In this document: one piece after another, positions 17,881-26,420 of the stretch
Position numbering within the stretch: position 1 is the stretch's first letter
Layout of the letters: every line of letters begins with the position of its first letter
DNA from: Kosakonia sp. H02
GTDB taxonomy: Bacteria; Pseudomonadota; Gammaproteobacteria; Enterobacterales; Enterobacteriaceae
Assembly: GCA_030704225.1 (NCBI GenBank)
Contig: CP131915.1
Span: forward strand, 1,178,001 to 1,242,000
Reading direction: 5' to 3'
Length of the DNA stretch: 64,000 nucleotides
Position numbers and translations under genes: made by a program
The notes under the pieces: model-generated
Database searches by the model: none
Told to the model about the DNA's origin: nothing
Seen by the model: only the letters and a program-made list of their open reading frames with translations

Positions 17881-19006
17881 CACCGGCAAAGCGGTCAATC
17901 CGCCGCTGTGGCTGCTGGCGGAGTTAACCTACCGCTGCCCGCTACAGTGCCCGTACTGCTCCAATCCGCTCGATTTTTCCACCCAGCAGAACGAGCTGAC
18001 GACCGCGCAGTGGATTGACGTTTTTCGCCAGGCGCGGGAGATGGGCAGCGTGCAGCTGGGTTTTTCCGGCGGTGAACCGTTACTGCGTAAAGACTTACCG
18101 GAGCTAATTGCCGCCGCGCGCGAGCTGGGTTTTTACACCAACCTGATCACCTCCGGTATCGGGCTGAGCGAGAAAAAACTGCACACCTTCGCCGATGCCG
18201 GGCTGGATCATATCCAGATAAGCTTCCAGGCGAGCGACCCCGCACTCAATGCCGCGCTGGCAGGCAACGAGAAAGCATTTCACCAGAAGCTGGCGATGGC
18301 GAAAGCGGTGAAAGCGCTGGGCTACCCGATGGTGCTGAACTTCGTGCTGCATCGCCACAATATCGACCAGATTGACCGCATTATCGCGCTGGCATTAGAG
18401 CTGGAGGCAGATGATGTCGAACTGGCAACCTGCCAGTTTTACGGCTGGGCGCAGCTTAATCGCGAAGGCTTACTGCCGAGCCGCGAGCAGATTGCCCGCG
18501 CGGAAGCGGTGGTTAAAGCGTACCGGGAGACGATGGCTGAAAACGGCACCCTGACAAATTTGCTGTTTGTTACGCCGGACTACTACGAAGAGCGCCCGAA
18601 AGGCTGCATGGGCGGCTGGGGAGCGATTTTCTTAAGCGTCACGCCAGGAGGCACCGCCCTGCCGTGCCACAGCGCGCGCCAGTTGCCGGTAAAATTCCCC
18701 TCGGTGCTGGAACACTCGCTGTCACATATCTGGTATGACTCCTTCGGTTTTAACCGCTACCGGGGCAATGACTGGATGCCGGAACCGTGCCGCTCCTGCC
18801 CGGAAAAAGAGCAGGACTTCGGCGGCTGCCGCTGCCAGGCCTATATGCTGACCGGCGATGCCGCCAGTGCCGACCCGGTGTGCAGTAAATCCCCATATCA
18901 CGGCACCATTCTGGCGGCGCGGGAAGCGGCCAACCATAGCCGCACCGGCATCCATGAGCTGCGTTTTCGTAACCGCGTCAATTCCCAACTGATCGTCAAG
19001 GGCTGA
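17873..19006 (+). CDS. pqqE: PqqA peptide cyclase PqqE (radical SAM)
   Basis: A 377-residue radical SAM/SPASM enzyme that forms the carbon-carbon bond between Glu15 and Tyr19 of PqqA. The SAM [4Fe-4S] motif is Cys22-x3-Cys26-x2-Cys29. GFSGGEPLLRKD follows near residue 63. The C-terminal SPASM region carries many cysteines (PCHSARQ; CRSCPEKEQDFGGCRC; later PVC) for auxiliary clusters. It overlaps pqqD by 8 bases and precedes pqqF by 2. Confidence 0.97.
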   Translation: MNNTGKAVNPPLWLLAELTYRCPLQCPYCSNPLDFSTQQNELTTAQWIDVFRQAREMGSVQLGFSGGEPLLRKDLPELIAAARELGFYTNLITSGIGLSEKKLHTFADAGLDHIQISFQASDPALNAALAGNEKAFHQKLAMAKAVKALGYPMVLNFVLHRHNIDQIDRIIALALELEADDVELATCQFYGWAQLNREGLLPSREQIARAEAVVKAYRETMAENGTLTNLLFVTPDYYEERPKGCMGGWGAIFLSVTPGGTALPCHSARQLPVKFPSVLEHSLSHIWYDSFGFNRYRGNDWMPEPCRSCPEKEQDFGGCRCQAYMLTGDAASADPVCSKSPYHGTILAAREAANHSRTGIHELRFRNRVNSQLIVKG

Positions 19007-19008
19007 GC

Positions 19009-21195
19009 ATGCAAACCGTAAACCGCCGCCTGCCAAACGGTGTGGACGTTACGCTGGTGCATCAGCCTGATGCACGCCAGGCGGCGGCGCTATGGTGTGT
19101 GGATGCGGGTAGCCTGCATGAACCGGACAGCTGGCCGGGGCTTGCCCATCTGCTGGAACATATGCTGTTTCGCGGTAGCATCGGGTTCCCGAATGCGCAG
19201 CGGCTTATCAGTTGGGTACCGGCGCAGGGCGGGCGGTTGAATGCTTCAACCCGCCTGGCGCAAACCGCCTACTTTTTTGAAGTACCGGCGCAACTTCTGG
19301 AGCCGGGGCTGTTACGCCTGACGGATATGCTGGTCGCGCCACGGCTCAGTGCGGGCGAGTTGCCCGCAGAAGTGGCGGTGATCGACGCCGAATTTCGCCT
19401 GTTACAGCATGATGCCGAAAAGCGCCGCGAAGCCGCGCTGCTGCAAACCCTCGATGGTGATGGTCGCCTGTCGCGCTTTCGCATCGGCAATCGCGCAAGC
19501 TTCGGCGAGCAAACGGAGTTACTCCATCAGGCGCTGACGGATTTTCACCGCCAGCACTATCACGCCGCAAGCCTGCAACTTTTTTTGCAAGGGCCGCAAT
19601 CGCTGGAAAACCTCGACGCGCTGGCCCGTTGTAGCGTGGCGGTGCTGCCGCCTGCGGTGCAGGAAAACCCCGACCGGCCACTCACGCTAACTTCAGGCTC
19701 CAGAGCAGTGCAACAGCCGCGCGAAACCATGCTGGTGCTCAGTTTTCAACTGCCCATCGCCGCCTGCGGCGCGCTGCGCTTGCTGGAAACGCTGCTTTTA
19801 GATGAAACCCCCGGCGGGTTAATGGCGACTTACCGCCAGCACAATTTGGTGACTGCCATTGCCCTGCAAGCCGATCGCCTGAACGCGACCACGCTGTGGT
19901 TGCGGCTAACGTTGACCCTCAGCGATAAAAGAGTCAGCGCCGCGCAGGTTGAAGCGCTGTTTTTCCGCTGGCTGCAATCCGCCGCGATGCTAAACCCCGC
20001 GCAGCACATCGCACTGCGGGAATTTGCCGGGCTGGCTTTCGCCCGCCTTGCGCCGCTGGAGGCGCTGCGCGCCCGCGCGATTGGCCTGCCGCCTCCCGAT
20101 GCAGAGCACTGGCCGGAGTTGCTGACAGCGTTATCTTCGCAGAACCTTAGCCGCCTGTGGGCATCGCCAGACGTTGCCGGTGCGCATTGTGAAAGCCAGG
20201 GATTCAGGCTGACGCTGGCGGATTTTCCGCTTCATGTTGCGTCAGACGCCCCGGAAACCGCATTTACGCTATTTCCCCCGCCCGCGCATCCGGTGCAACC
20301 ACAACTGCCATTACGCGCGGCTCCGCTGGCGTGGCAACACGCTCAGGGCGATGCGGCGTTGCGGTTGCGCCCGGCTCCGGCAACAGCGTTTAGTGATGAA
20401 CAGGGCTGGCAGTTGGTGTCCCGCTTGCGAACACTCAGCGCGTATGCCGCGCGGCTGCACGGGCAACTTACGTTGCAGCGCGAGCAGGGCATCTGGCAGC
20501 TTTATCTTTGCGCTAACCCGCTGTTAATGCAGGCGATACTGGCAAATATGAATCAGCTTTTACACACTGAGGATGCAAGCGCCACCCGGCAGGGTCGCCT
20601 TGCACTGGCGCAGGATCGCGCCGTGGAGATGCAGGGCAGCGCCGTTCGCCGTCTGCTGGCGCAATTGCCGCGCGAGCTGCAAGCCGCCATCGCTCAACCG
20701 GCGCAAAACCACTGGCAGGCGCGGCTCACCGGCGGCAGCGCACAACTGCATCAGGCGCTATCACAATTACTCAGCGAATTTATTTTTCCGCTAAAAGCCG
20801 AGGCAGCCGCGCCTGTATTGCCTTCACCAGGCCAACATTACACGCTGGACGCGCAAGATGAGGATAATGCGCTGCTGCTGTTTCTTCCGCTTGAAGGGAT
20901 GGGATCCGACGAGATGCAGGCGCTAATCCTGCGTTATCAGCCGCGCTTTTTCCACCAGATGCGGGTGGAGTGCAACTTTGGCTATGTCGCCCAGTGCCAG
21001 TGGTATCGCTGTGCGGATACACAAGGCGTGCTGGTCGCGCTGCAATCGCCCGTCCATTCACCTGATGTGTTATTTGAGGAAGTACAACGCTTCTTTGAAC
21101 AACAAGCCCAGACCGAGCAACTACCCGCAGCACACTGGCTGGCACGGCAACTGCCTGATGCGTGGCGGGGAACGAGCAGGAAAATGCCTCGCTAA
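19009..21195 (+). CDS. pqqF: Pyrroloquinoline quinone biosynthesis peptidase PqqF (M16)
   Basis: A 728-residue pitrilysin-type zinc peptidase, thought to release the cross-linked Glu-Tyr from PqqA. The inverted zinc motif HxxEH is His47-Leu-Leu-Glu50-His51 and the downstream acidic ligand region (AEVAVIDAEFRLLQHD) lies near 115-130. The C-terminal half is the inactive M16-like lobe. The protein is somewhat shorter than the roughly 760 residues I recall for Klebsiella PqqF, and its C-terminus (TSRKMPR) abuts the accessory island, so the end may have been altered by insertion. It is the last gene of the operon. Confidence 0.93.
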   Translation: MQTVNRRLPNGVDVTLVHQPDARQAAALWCVDAGSLHEPDSWPGLAHLLEHMLFRGSIGFPNAQRLISWVPAQGGRLNASTRLAQTAYFFEVPAQLLEPGLLRLTDMLVAPRLSAGELPAEVAVIDAEFRLLQHDAEKRREAALLQTLDGDGRLSRFRIGNRASFGEQTELLHQALTDFHRQHYHAASLQLFLQGPQSLENLDALARCSVAVLPPAVQENPDRPLTLTSGSRAVQQPRETMLVLSFQLPIAACGALRLLETLLLDETPGGLMATYRQHNLVTAIALQADRLNATTLWLRLTLTLSDKRVSAAQVEALFFRWLQSAAMLNPAQHIALREFAGLAFARLAPLEALRARAIGLPPPDAEHWPELLTALSSQNLSRLWASPDVAGAHCESQGFRLTLADFPLHVASDAPETAFTLFPPPAHPVQPQLPLRAAPLAWQHAQGDAALRLRPAPATAFSDEQGWQLVSRLRTLSAYAARLHGQLTLQREQGIWQLYLCANPLLMQAILANMNQLLHTEDASATRQGRLALAQDRAVEMQGSAVRRLLAQLPRELQAAIAQPAQNHWQARLTGGSAQLHQALSQLLSEFIFPLKAEAAAPVLPSPGQHYTLDAQDEDNALLLFLPLEGMGSDEMQALILRYQPRFFHQMRVECNFGYVAQCQWYRCADTQGVLVALQSPVHSPDVLFEEVQRFFEQQAQTEQLPAAHWLARQLPDAWRGTSRKMPR

Positions 21196-21221
21196 TACTG
21201 ATTACTTTTTATTACGGGCAG

Positions 21222-21662
21222 TTAAAACTCGTTGTTGTTGACCATGATGGGCGTTGCATGACCTTCTTTTATTTCAAAAGCCACGTCAAAGCGGCGGGTG
21301 TTAAATTCCGTTGTTTTTGCTCGCTCTTTCGACGCCAGGACGAAACTTGCGACAAACTGACCACTAGCGGGAAATTGATAAACGCCCGGAGGGACGCACA
21401 TTGTGCCCTCTTTCACGGTTAAGCGGGGAGCCTGTTGATACCAGCGTGCTTTGAAGGGAGTATGTCGCGGTGCCAACGTGATAAATGCGGGCTGATAATC
21501 TTCTGGTGACGGTATCCCAAAACAGACTTCACCCTCTTTTAATTCAACCGACGCTGTTTCCGCTGGCTTGTAGCGCTGATCGAGGCGATCACCCATCTGG
21601 CAACCGCTTAGCAGAGGCAAAAACAGGAAAGGAATAAAATTTAAATACTTTTTCATTTTCAT
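21222..21662 (-). CDS. Putative periplasmic immunity lipoprotein
   Basis: A 146-residue lipoprotein. After the charged start, a hydrophobic stretch leads to the lipobox LLSGC with the acylated Cys at 21; there is no inner-membrane-retention Asp at +2 (Gln instead), so outer-membrane targeting is likely. The mature part is small and beta-rich with two cysteines. It resembles proteins annotated as putative T6SS immunity periplasmic lipoproteins. Its ATG overlaps the stop of the upstream metallopeptidase gene as ATGA, the tight coupling typical of effector-immunity pairs. The immunity role is inferred from context. The DNA is AT-richer than pqqF. Confidence 0.7.
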   Translation of the reverse strand: MKMKKYLNFIPFLFLPLLSGCQMGDRLDQRYKPAETASVELKEGEVCFGIPSPEDYQPAFITLAPRHTPFKARWYQQAPRLTVKEGTMCVPPGVYQFPASGQFVASFVLASKERAKTTEFNTRRFDVAFEIKEGHATPIMVNNNEF

Positions 21663-22192
21663 AACCCGACAGGAAAGTTTCTTAAAGCAACTTTATAGAG
21701 GTTTCTTAATTCATCTTCATACTGAACAACATTCTTCAACGTAACAATTCTTAATGTTTTTAACTCTATCCATTTTGCTAAACCATATGTCTCAAGTATG
21801 AAGTTATCGGCAACAATTTGAGCCTGCTGTTCAAGTGGGTATTGACTTAATTTACGACCATCTAAGCGATAGCCATAGTCAGCATGCCAGCTAAAAAGCC
21901 CTCTGAGTAAGACTTGCATACCGCGCTCTCGCTGCCATACGTGCGTCATTTCATGGATAAAGAGATGCTGGAGGTCCTTTTTTTCTGTTGAGAAATCGTT
22001 TTTATACCAATGCCGAAAATAGATTTCTCCATTAGGTGCCATTACATATTCTTTAAATTGCAAACCGAATGGTAGATAGCTGTCATGGTGGATCCAGACA
22101 GTATGATAACGAATTGAGTCACCAAAAACTGACCTGGCCAGGCGCAATTCCCCTAACGTTAATAACCTTACAGGGCCTTCTTTTTTAACCAC
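21659..22192 (-). CDS. HExxH metallopeptidase-like putative effector (Rhs/VgrG-associated family)
   Basis: A 177-residue protein with a zinc-peptidase motif H80-E-M-T-H84 followed by VWQRE, in a helix preceded by NGEIYFRHWYKNDF; Glu121 in LEQQAQIVADN is a plausible third ligand. Databases contain similar small proteins labelled Rhs- or VgrG-related. A GTG start at 22192 follows AAGGAGAG at good spacing. The next gene is a lipoprotein overlapping by ATGA, so I read the pair as toxin (cell-envelope peptidase or amidase) plus periplasmic immunity protein. No secretion genes are in the window and no PAAR, Hcp or VgrG domain is attached. Function is inferred. Confidence 0.62.
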   Translation of the reverse strand: MVKKEGPVRLLTLGELRLARSVFGDSIRYHTVWIHHDSYLPFGLQFKEYVMAPNGEIYFRHWYKNDFSTEKKDLQHLFIHEMTHVWQRERGMQVLLRGLFSWHADYGYRLDGRKLSQYPLEQQAQIVADNFILETYGLAKWIELKTLRIVTLKNVVQYEDELRNLYKVALRNFPVGL

Positions 22193-22401
22193 GTCACTCT
22201 CCTTGTACGCGTTACCAGTATAGTTACTGGAGCTGAATATACTGCCGCACCAGAGAAGATTCCATTATTAGAAAAGATTGATGCCGAATTGAGGATTAAT
22301 ACTACAGCCCGTTCGATTTCGATTACTCCGGATATTTTTGAGGTGTGATGAATAAAAGTAGCAATATTTTCCACATTGCGATCGCCTGAACAGGTCCGCG
22401 A
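22193..22401. other. Gap between HNH gene and effector gene
   Basis: About 210 bases separating the HNH gene end from the GTG of the metallopeptidase gene. On the minus strand a 68-codon frame (22168-22374) runs through it and overlaps the effector start by 25 bases; its translation resembles nothing I can name. It may hold the effector promoter or a remnant of a lost delivery gene. Confidence 0.35.
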
Positions 22402-23013
22402 TTACAAGCGATGAATATCGGTATTCGGATGCAACGTTTCCAACGCTGTAAGCACTTCCGGGTGAGGCTGAAAGACGGTGTACCACACGGACCAGTAACC
22501 CGGGATCGCACCGACTAAAACGTCATCGATTGTCATCGTCTCGTTTTGATAATGTGCCAGAAAGAGGTTTGCAAGGTTGAATGCTGCCCGCCGGGCGAGA
22601 TTTAAAGGGCTCTGCGGCTGCTGAGAATCATCAAGACAGACCAAATCAATCGTATTCTGGACTTCCTGAAGCAATGGGTTTGCAAGCCCTATGGCAGGTT
22701 GCACACGTCCATCCGGCCAGTATTTAAGGAGTCTGTAGGTATTATGCGTATCAGGCCAGACATAATTCAGCCGATTGTTATTCTTACTTCTTTTGAAATC
22801 GCGGTTACATCGCAGGCACCCCAGCAACACGTTATTCCAGTCGGTGGCTAAAGCGGGGTTAAGGGATTTTGGCGCAACATGCTCAACATCGAATTTCCCC
22901 AGGCATTCACAGTATGAACAGTAGGTGCCAAAGGCATTCACCAGGGGTTCCAAATAGAGCTGGTAATCTATTACAGGCTCCCCGGCATAGGCTGGGCGAA
23001 GAACCGGCCTCAT
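22402..23013 (-). CDS. HNH endonuclease, Septu PtuB-like
   Basis: A 203-residue HNH nuclease. The zinc-knuckle cysteines are Cys32-x2-Cys35 and Cys66-x2-Cys69; between them lies the DVEH motif with His45, followed by APKS and the WNN (Asn60/61) segment, and RCNRDFKRSKNN closes the core. In Septu anti-phage systems an ABC-type ATPase (PtuA) is paired with such an HNH protein (PtuB) that cleaves nucleic acid. Here the start overlaps the ATPase stop by one base (TAATG). No reverse transcriptase lies nearby, so this is not a retron. Assignment rests on motifs plus the partner gene. Confidence 0.75.
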   Translation of the reverse strand: MRPVLRPAYAGEPVIDYQLYLEPLVNAFGTYCSYCECLGKFDVEHVAPKSLNPALATDWNNVLLGCLRCNRDFKRSKNNNRLNYVWPDTHNTYRLLKYWPDGRVQPAIGLANPLLQEVQNTIDLVCLDDSQQPQSPLNLARRAAFNLANLFLAHYQNETMTIDDVLVGAIPGYWSVWYTVFQPHPEVLTALETLHPNTDIHRL

Positions 23014-24413
23014 TATTTGGCCTCCTTCGCTTTTTTCCTGCGTTCTGCACGTAACAAGGCAACATAAACCGGATTGTCACCAAAATATTTTTCCAGCGTG
23101 TCCAGTTCCTCTGACAGCGCCGCAACCTCAGGATCGCTCGCGGGCTTGCCGCTGTTTAAGAGCGCGTAATAATGGCTGGCAGCTGCAACCTGTTTATTGA
23201 AAAGCGCGCTGCGCTGCACATTATCCAACCCCATCCATTTTTCTGCGATCTCCTCCACGCTCATCTCTTTTCCGAGATCGGGAGCGGCATTAACGTTAAT
23301 TTGATCGAGATCGATTAATTCCCCCTCCTTCACAGACTGAAGAATAAAAGGCGAGTGCGTAGACACAATAAATTGAAGATTCGGGAAAACGTCAACCAAA
23401 CGCGGTAAGAATTCACGCTGCCATTCAGGATGAAGATGCAAATCGACCTCGTCGATAAGGATGATCCCTTCAGAGGCTAATGGGTCAGTTGAAAACGGGT
23501 TCGCCTCTGCCAGCCTTGCAGCAATATCCATTACCATGGCAAGTGTGGTGCGATATCCGTCGCTGAGCTGTTCGATTTTTAATTGATGTATTTCTGTTTT
23601 CTTTACATTGCTGCTTTCAGGCAAGGGTGTGAGCTTAATTTGGCTGGTTGCGTCTGGGTCATACTCGTCATCATCAAGCGCCACATCTACATATTGTTTT
23701 TCCCAATCGACCATGATTCCCGCAGGTTCGACGGAGCGAATATTGCTGAATTGCGGCATCAGACGTTTTATCGCCAGCCGGATTGCCGACAACTCCGGTA
23801 GCTCGACATCAAAAGAGCGATGCTCCTTTTGCAGGCGGCTTTCTCGCTCTTCAAGGTCATAAAAATAGTGAACAAAACGGCGGAAATTTGTCTTGCTCTC
23901 AAGCGCACCATCCAGCGCTTCAAAACGGGTAAATTTATTTTTGAAGTCACGCTTGCGCATTGGTACGTCAAATACGCCACGCCCGGTACCGTAATAAATA
24001 AACACCGGTAAGGTATACGGTTCATCCTCATTATGGGCATTAATAAACGTATCAACGCGCTCATTAAGCGCTTTTAAACCCACTGCTGGCAGGATCTCAT
24101 TAAGCGTTTTTTTAGCCTTATCGCGCCTTTCCGTTCTGTCCCACACCACCCCATCAAAAGTTTCACATCTGATACGCATATAGGCAGGCTGCTTGCCATC
24201 AGGCTTGATGCGGAAATCCGTTTTCTTAAAACTCAAACCACTCACGCCGGGTAAACGCGTCAGAAAAGAACCTAACCCTAACGCAATAGCATCCAGCAAC
24301 GTTGACTTACCCGCCCCGTTACGGGCAATAAGGATCGTCAGCCGAGGGTGAAATTTAACTTCCGTATTTTCAAAACAACGAAAGTTGGTAAGGGTGATCC
24401 TGGCTATTTTCAC
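23013..24413 (-). CDS. AAA/ABC-type ATPase, Septu PtuA-like
   Basis: A 466-residue SMC/OLD-type ATPase. Walker A is ARNGAGKS (30-37), an ABC signature-like LSDGYRT is at 283-289, Walker B IILIDE at 317-322 with the DLHLHP D-loop, and the H-loop STHS at 351-354 with His353. A middle insert (about 90-270) is variable. The N-terminus KIARITLTNFRCF is typical of RecF/OLD-like ATPases. There is no TOPRIM domain, which argues against OLD/Gabija, and the next gene encodes an HNH nuclease, which favours Septu. It is AT-rich relative to flanking genes. Phage defence is inferred from family. Confidence 0.78.
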   Translation of the reverse strand: MKIARITLTNFRCFENTEVKFHPRLTILIARNGAGKSTLLDAIALGLGSFLTRLPGVSGLSFKKTDFRIKPDGKQPAYMRIRCETFDGVVWDRTERRDKAKKTLNEILPAVGLKALNERVDTFINAHNEDEPYTLPVFIYYGTGRGVFDVPMRKRDFKNKFTRFEALDGALESKTNFRRFVHYFYDLEERESRLQKEHRSFDVELPELSAIRLAIKRLMPQFSNIRSVEPAGIMVDWEKQYVDVALDDDEYDPDATSQIKLTPLPESSNVKKTEIHQLKIEQLSDGYRTTLAMVMDIAARLAEANPFSTDPLASEGIILIDEVDLHLHPEWQREFLPRLVDVFPNLQFIVSTHSPFILQSVKEGELIDLDQINVNAAPDLGKEMSVEEIAEKWMGLDNVQRSALFNKQVAAASHYYALLNSGKPASDPEVAALSEELDTLEKYFGDNPVYVALLRAERRKKAKEAK

Positions 24414-24507
24414 GCTCGTAAACTCCGGCTCTCAGGGACGATGCGGTATAGTTGTGGAAAATTCGCCCAAATGCAATTGCAACTGTCGAACCTGCTGAAA
24501 GCTAACG

Positions 24508-25401
24508 TTAAATCCGCACCGTTTTAAGCTCATTAATCAGCCACTGCACCGCAGGCTGGTAGTCATACAGGCGGTGAGAAAGCAGTACTAAATCATAAGA
24601 CGGCGCGCCTTCGGGCAATGCCATAATGCGCAGCGGCAACATGTTTGCCAGCTCCTGGGCAATGCGAAACGGCACGCACATCACATAGCCCGACGCCACC
24701 GCCACGCGCCCGCCAACGGCATAACTTTGCACTACCGTCGCCAGCGGGCGATAGAGATGCTGGGACAACAGCCAGTTGTCGATATGATCCGCACCGGAGC
24801 TGACCGCCGGTAAATGGATCTGTGCTTCGCTGGCAAGGTGCTTCAGCGTCAAGCGATCGGGCAGATCGGTACGATCCACAGAGGCGATGGCAACAAAGTG
24901 ATCGGAGATAAGCCGGTGTTTATTAAAGTAGTGCGGAATATGCTGCACGTTCTCCACGCCGATAAACGCATCCAGTTGCCCCGTTTCCACCCGCTCGACT
25001 TTGATGGTCTCTGACAGAATATCTACCGACAGCCGGACATTCGGCGCGGCCGTTTTAAACTTCGCGGTCAGCACCGGCATAAACATAAACTCGAAATAAT
25101 CCACCGCGCCAATATAAAAGGTGTGCGCATCACGTGTGGGATCGAAATGGCTCGGCCCGCGCGTGGCGTTATCAAGCTTACTGAGCGCGCTCTCAATGAC
25201 CGGGATCATCATCGCGGCATAGGGTGTTGGCTCCATCCCATTGCGGGTACGAATAAACATCTCATCTTTTAATTGCTCGCGCAGGCGGTTCAGCGCATGG
25301 CTGAAGGCCGACTGGGACAAATTCGCTTTCTGCGCCGCGCGAGTGACGTTTTTCTCTTTTGCCAGAATCGGCACCAGCCGCAGCAAATTCAGGTCGACCA
25401 T
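24508..25401 (-). CDS. LysR-family regulator divergent from aguBA
   Basis: A 297-residue LysR-type transcriptional regulator: an N-terminal winged helix (NVTRAAQKANLSQSAFSHAL, about 18-37) followed by a two-lobe effector-binding domain. It is divergent from aguB with 131 bases between the starts, the usual arrangement for a LysR protein and its target, so it probably controls agmatine catabolism; the inducer is not known. The intergenic DNA contains AT-rich repeats of TTCATG/CATGA type, but I could not assign a unique T-N11-A operator. Confidence 0.85.
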   Translation of the reverse strand: MVDLNLLRLVPILAKEKNVTRAAQKANLSQSAFSHALNRLREQLKDEMFIRTRNGMEPTPYAAMMIPVIESALSKLDNATRGPSHFDPTRDAHTFYIGAVDYFEFMFMPVLTAKFKTAAPNVRLSVDILSETIKVERVETGQLDAFIGVENVQHIPHYFNKHRLISDHFVAIASVDRTDLPDRLTLKHLASEAQIHLPAVSSGADHIDNWLLSQHLYRPLATVVQSYAVGGRVAVASGYVMCVPFRIAQELANMLPLRIMALPEGAPSYDLVLLSHRLYDYQPAVQWLINELKTVRI

Positions 25402-25532
25402 GATTATGCATCCTGTTCATGTTTTCATGATAACAATACATTTTATTCATAACGCAGATCGTTGCTATAGTTTGCGCCACACTAAGTGCTGAAAATTTGC
25501 ACTAACCGAACCGAGACCCACGGGAGATATTT

Positions 25533-26417
25533 ATGAGAAATGTAACTGTCGCCGCAACCCAAATGGCGTGTAGCTGGGAGCTGGAAAAAAACGTCCAGAA
25601 CGCTGAGCGTTTAGTGCGTGAAGCTCACCGCCAGGGCGCGCAGGTTATCCTGATTCAGGAACTGTTTGCGGCCCCTTACTTTTGCATCGATCAAAGCCCG
25701 GAGCACTATGCGCTGGCGCAGGAAGTGGGCAACAGCCCGCTGATTAAACATTTCTCTGCCCTGGCAAAAGAGCTTGAAGTGGTTCTGCCGCTGAGCCTGT
25801 TCGAAAAGAGCAACAACGCTTACTACAACTCGCTGGTGATGATTGACGCCGACGGCAGCGTGATGGACACCTACCGTAAAACCCATATTCCGAACGGCCC
25901 GGCGTATCAGGAAAAGCAGTTCTTCATTCCTGGCGACACCGGCTTCAAAGTGTGGAACACCCGCTACGGGAAAATCGGCGTCGGCATCTGCTGGGATCAA
26001 TGGTTCCCGGAAACCGCACGTTGCCTGGCGTTGCAGGGCGCGGAACTGATCTTCTACCCGACCGCTATCGGTTCTGAACCGGCTTACCCGGATATCGACA
26101 GCCAGCCGCACTGGACCCGCGTACAGCAGGGCCACGCCGCGGCAAACGTCATTCCGGTGATCGCGTCTAACCGTATCGGCACCGAAGCCAGCAAATACAT
26201 TGATGGCCTGGAAATGACTTTCTATGGCTCGTCGTTTATTGCCGATCAAACCGGTGCGCTGGTTGAGCAGGCGAATAAAACCAGCGAAGCGGTGCTGGTT
26301 CATACTTTCGATCTTGATGCCATTGCTGCACAGCGCGCCGCCTGGGGCCTGTTCCGCGATCGTCGCCCGAACATGTACGGCGCGCTTGCGACGTCCGATG
26401 GCAGCGTAAGGAGCTAA
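25533..26417 (+). CDS. aguB: N-carbamoylputrescine amidase
   Basis: A 294-residue nitrilase-superfamily enzyme that hydrolyses N-carbamoylputrescine to putrescine, CO2 and ammonia. The Glu-Lys-Cys triad is visible: Glu in LIQELFAAPYF (about 43), Lys in YRKTHIPNG (about 116) and Cys in GVGICWDQWFPE (about 153). The start follows GGGAG and is separated from aguA by only 3 bases, forming a two-gene operon for conversion of agmatine to putrescine. The LysR gene is divergent. Confidence 0.95.
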   Translation: MRNVTVAATQMACSWELEKNVQNAERLVREAHRQGAQVILIQELFAAPYFCIDQSPEHYALAQEVGNSPLIKHFSALAKELEVVLPLSLFEKSNNAYYNSLVMIDADGSVMDTYRKTHIPNGPAYQEKQFFIPGDTGFKVWNTRYGKIGVGICWDQWFPETARCLALQGAELIFYPTAIGSEPAYPDIDSQPHWTRVQQGHAAANVIPVIASNRIGTEASKYIDGLEMTFYGSSFIADQTGALVEQANKTSEAVLVHTFDLDAIAAQRAAWGLFRDRRPNMYGALATSDGSVRS

Positions 26418-26420
26418 GCC

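Noticed and set aside
22402..24413. Retron with ATPase/HNH effectors
   Set aside because: Some retrons use the same effector pair, but no reverse transcriptase gene or msr-msd-like region lies within the neighbouring kilobases.
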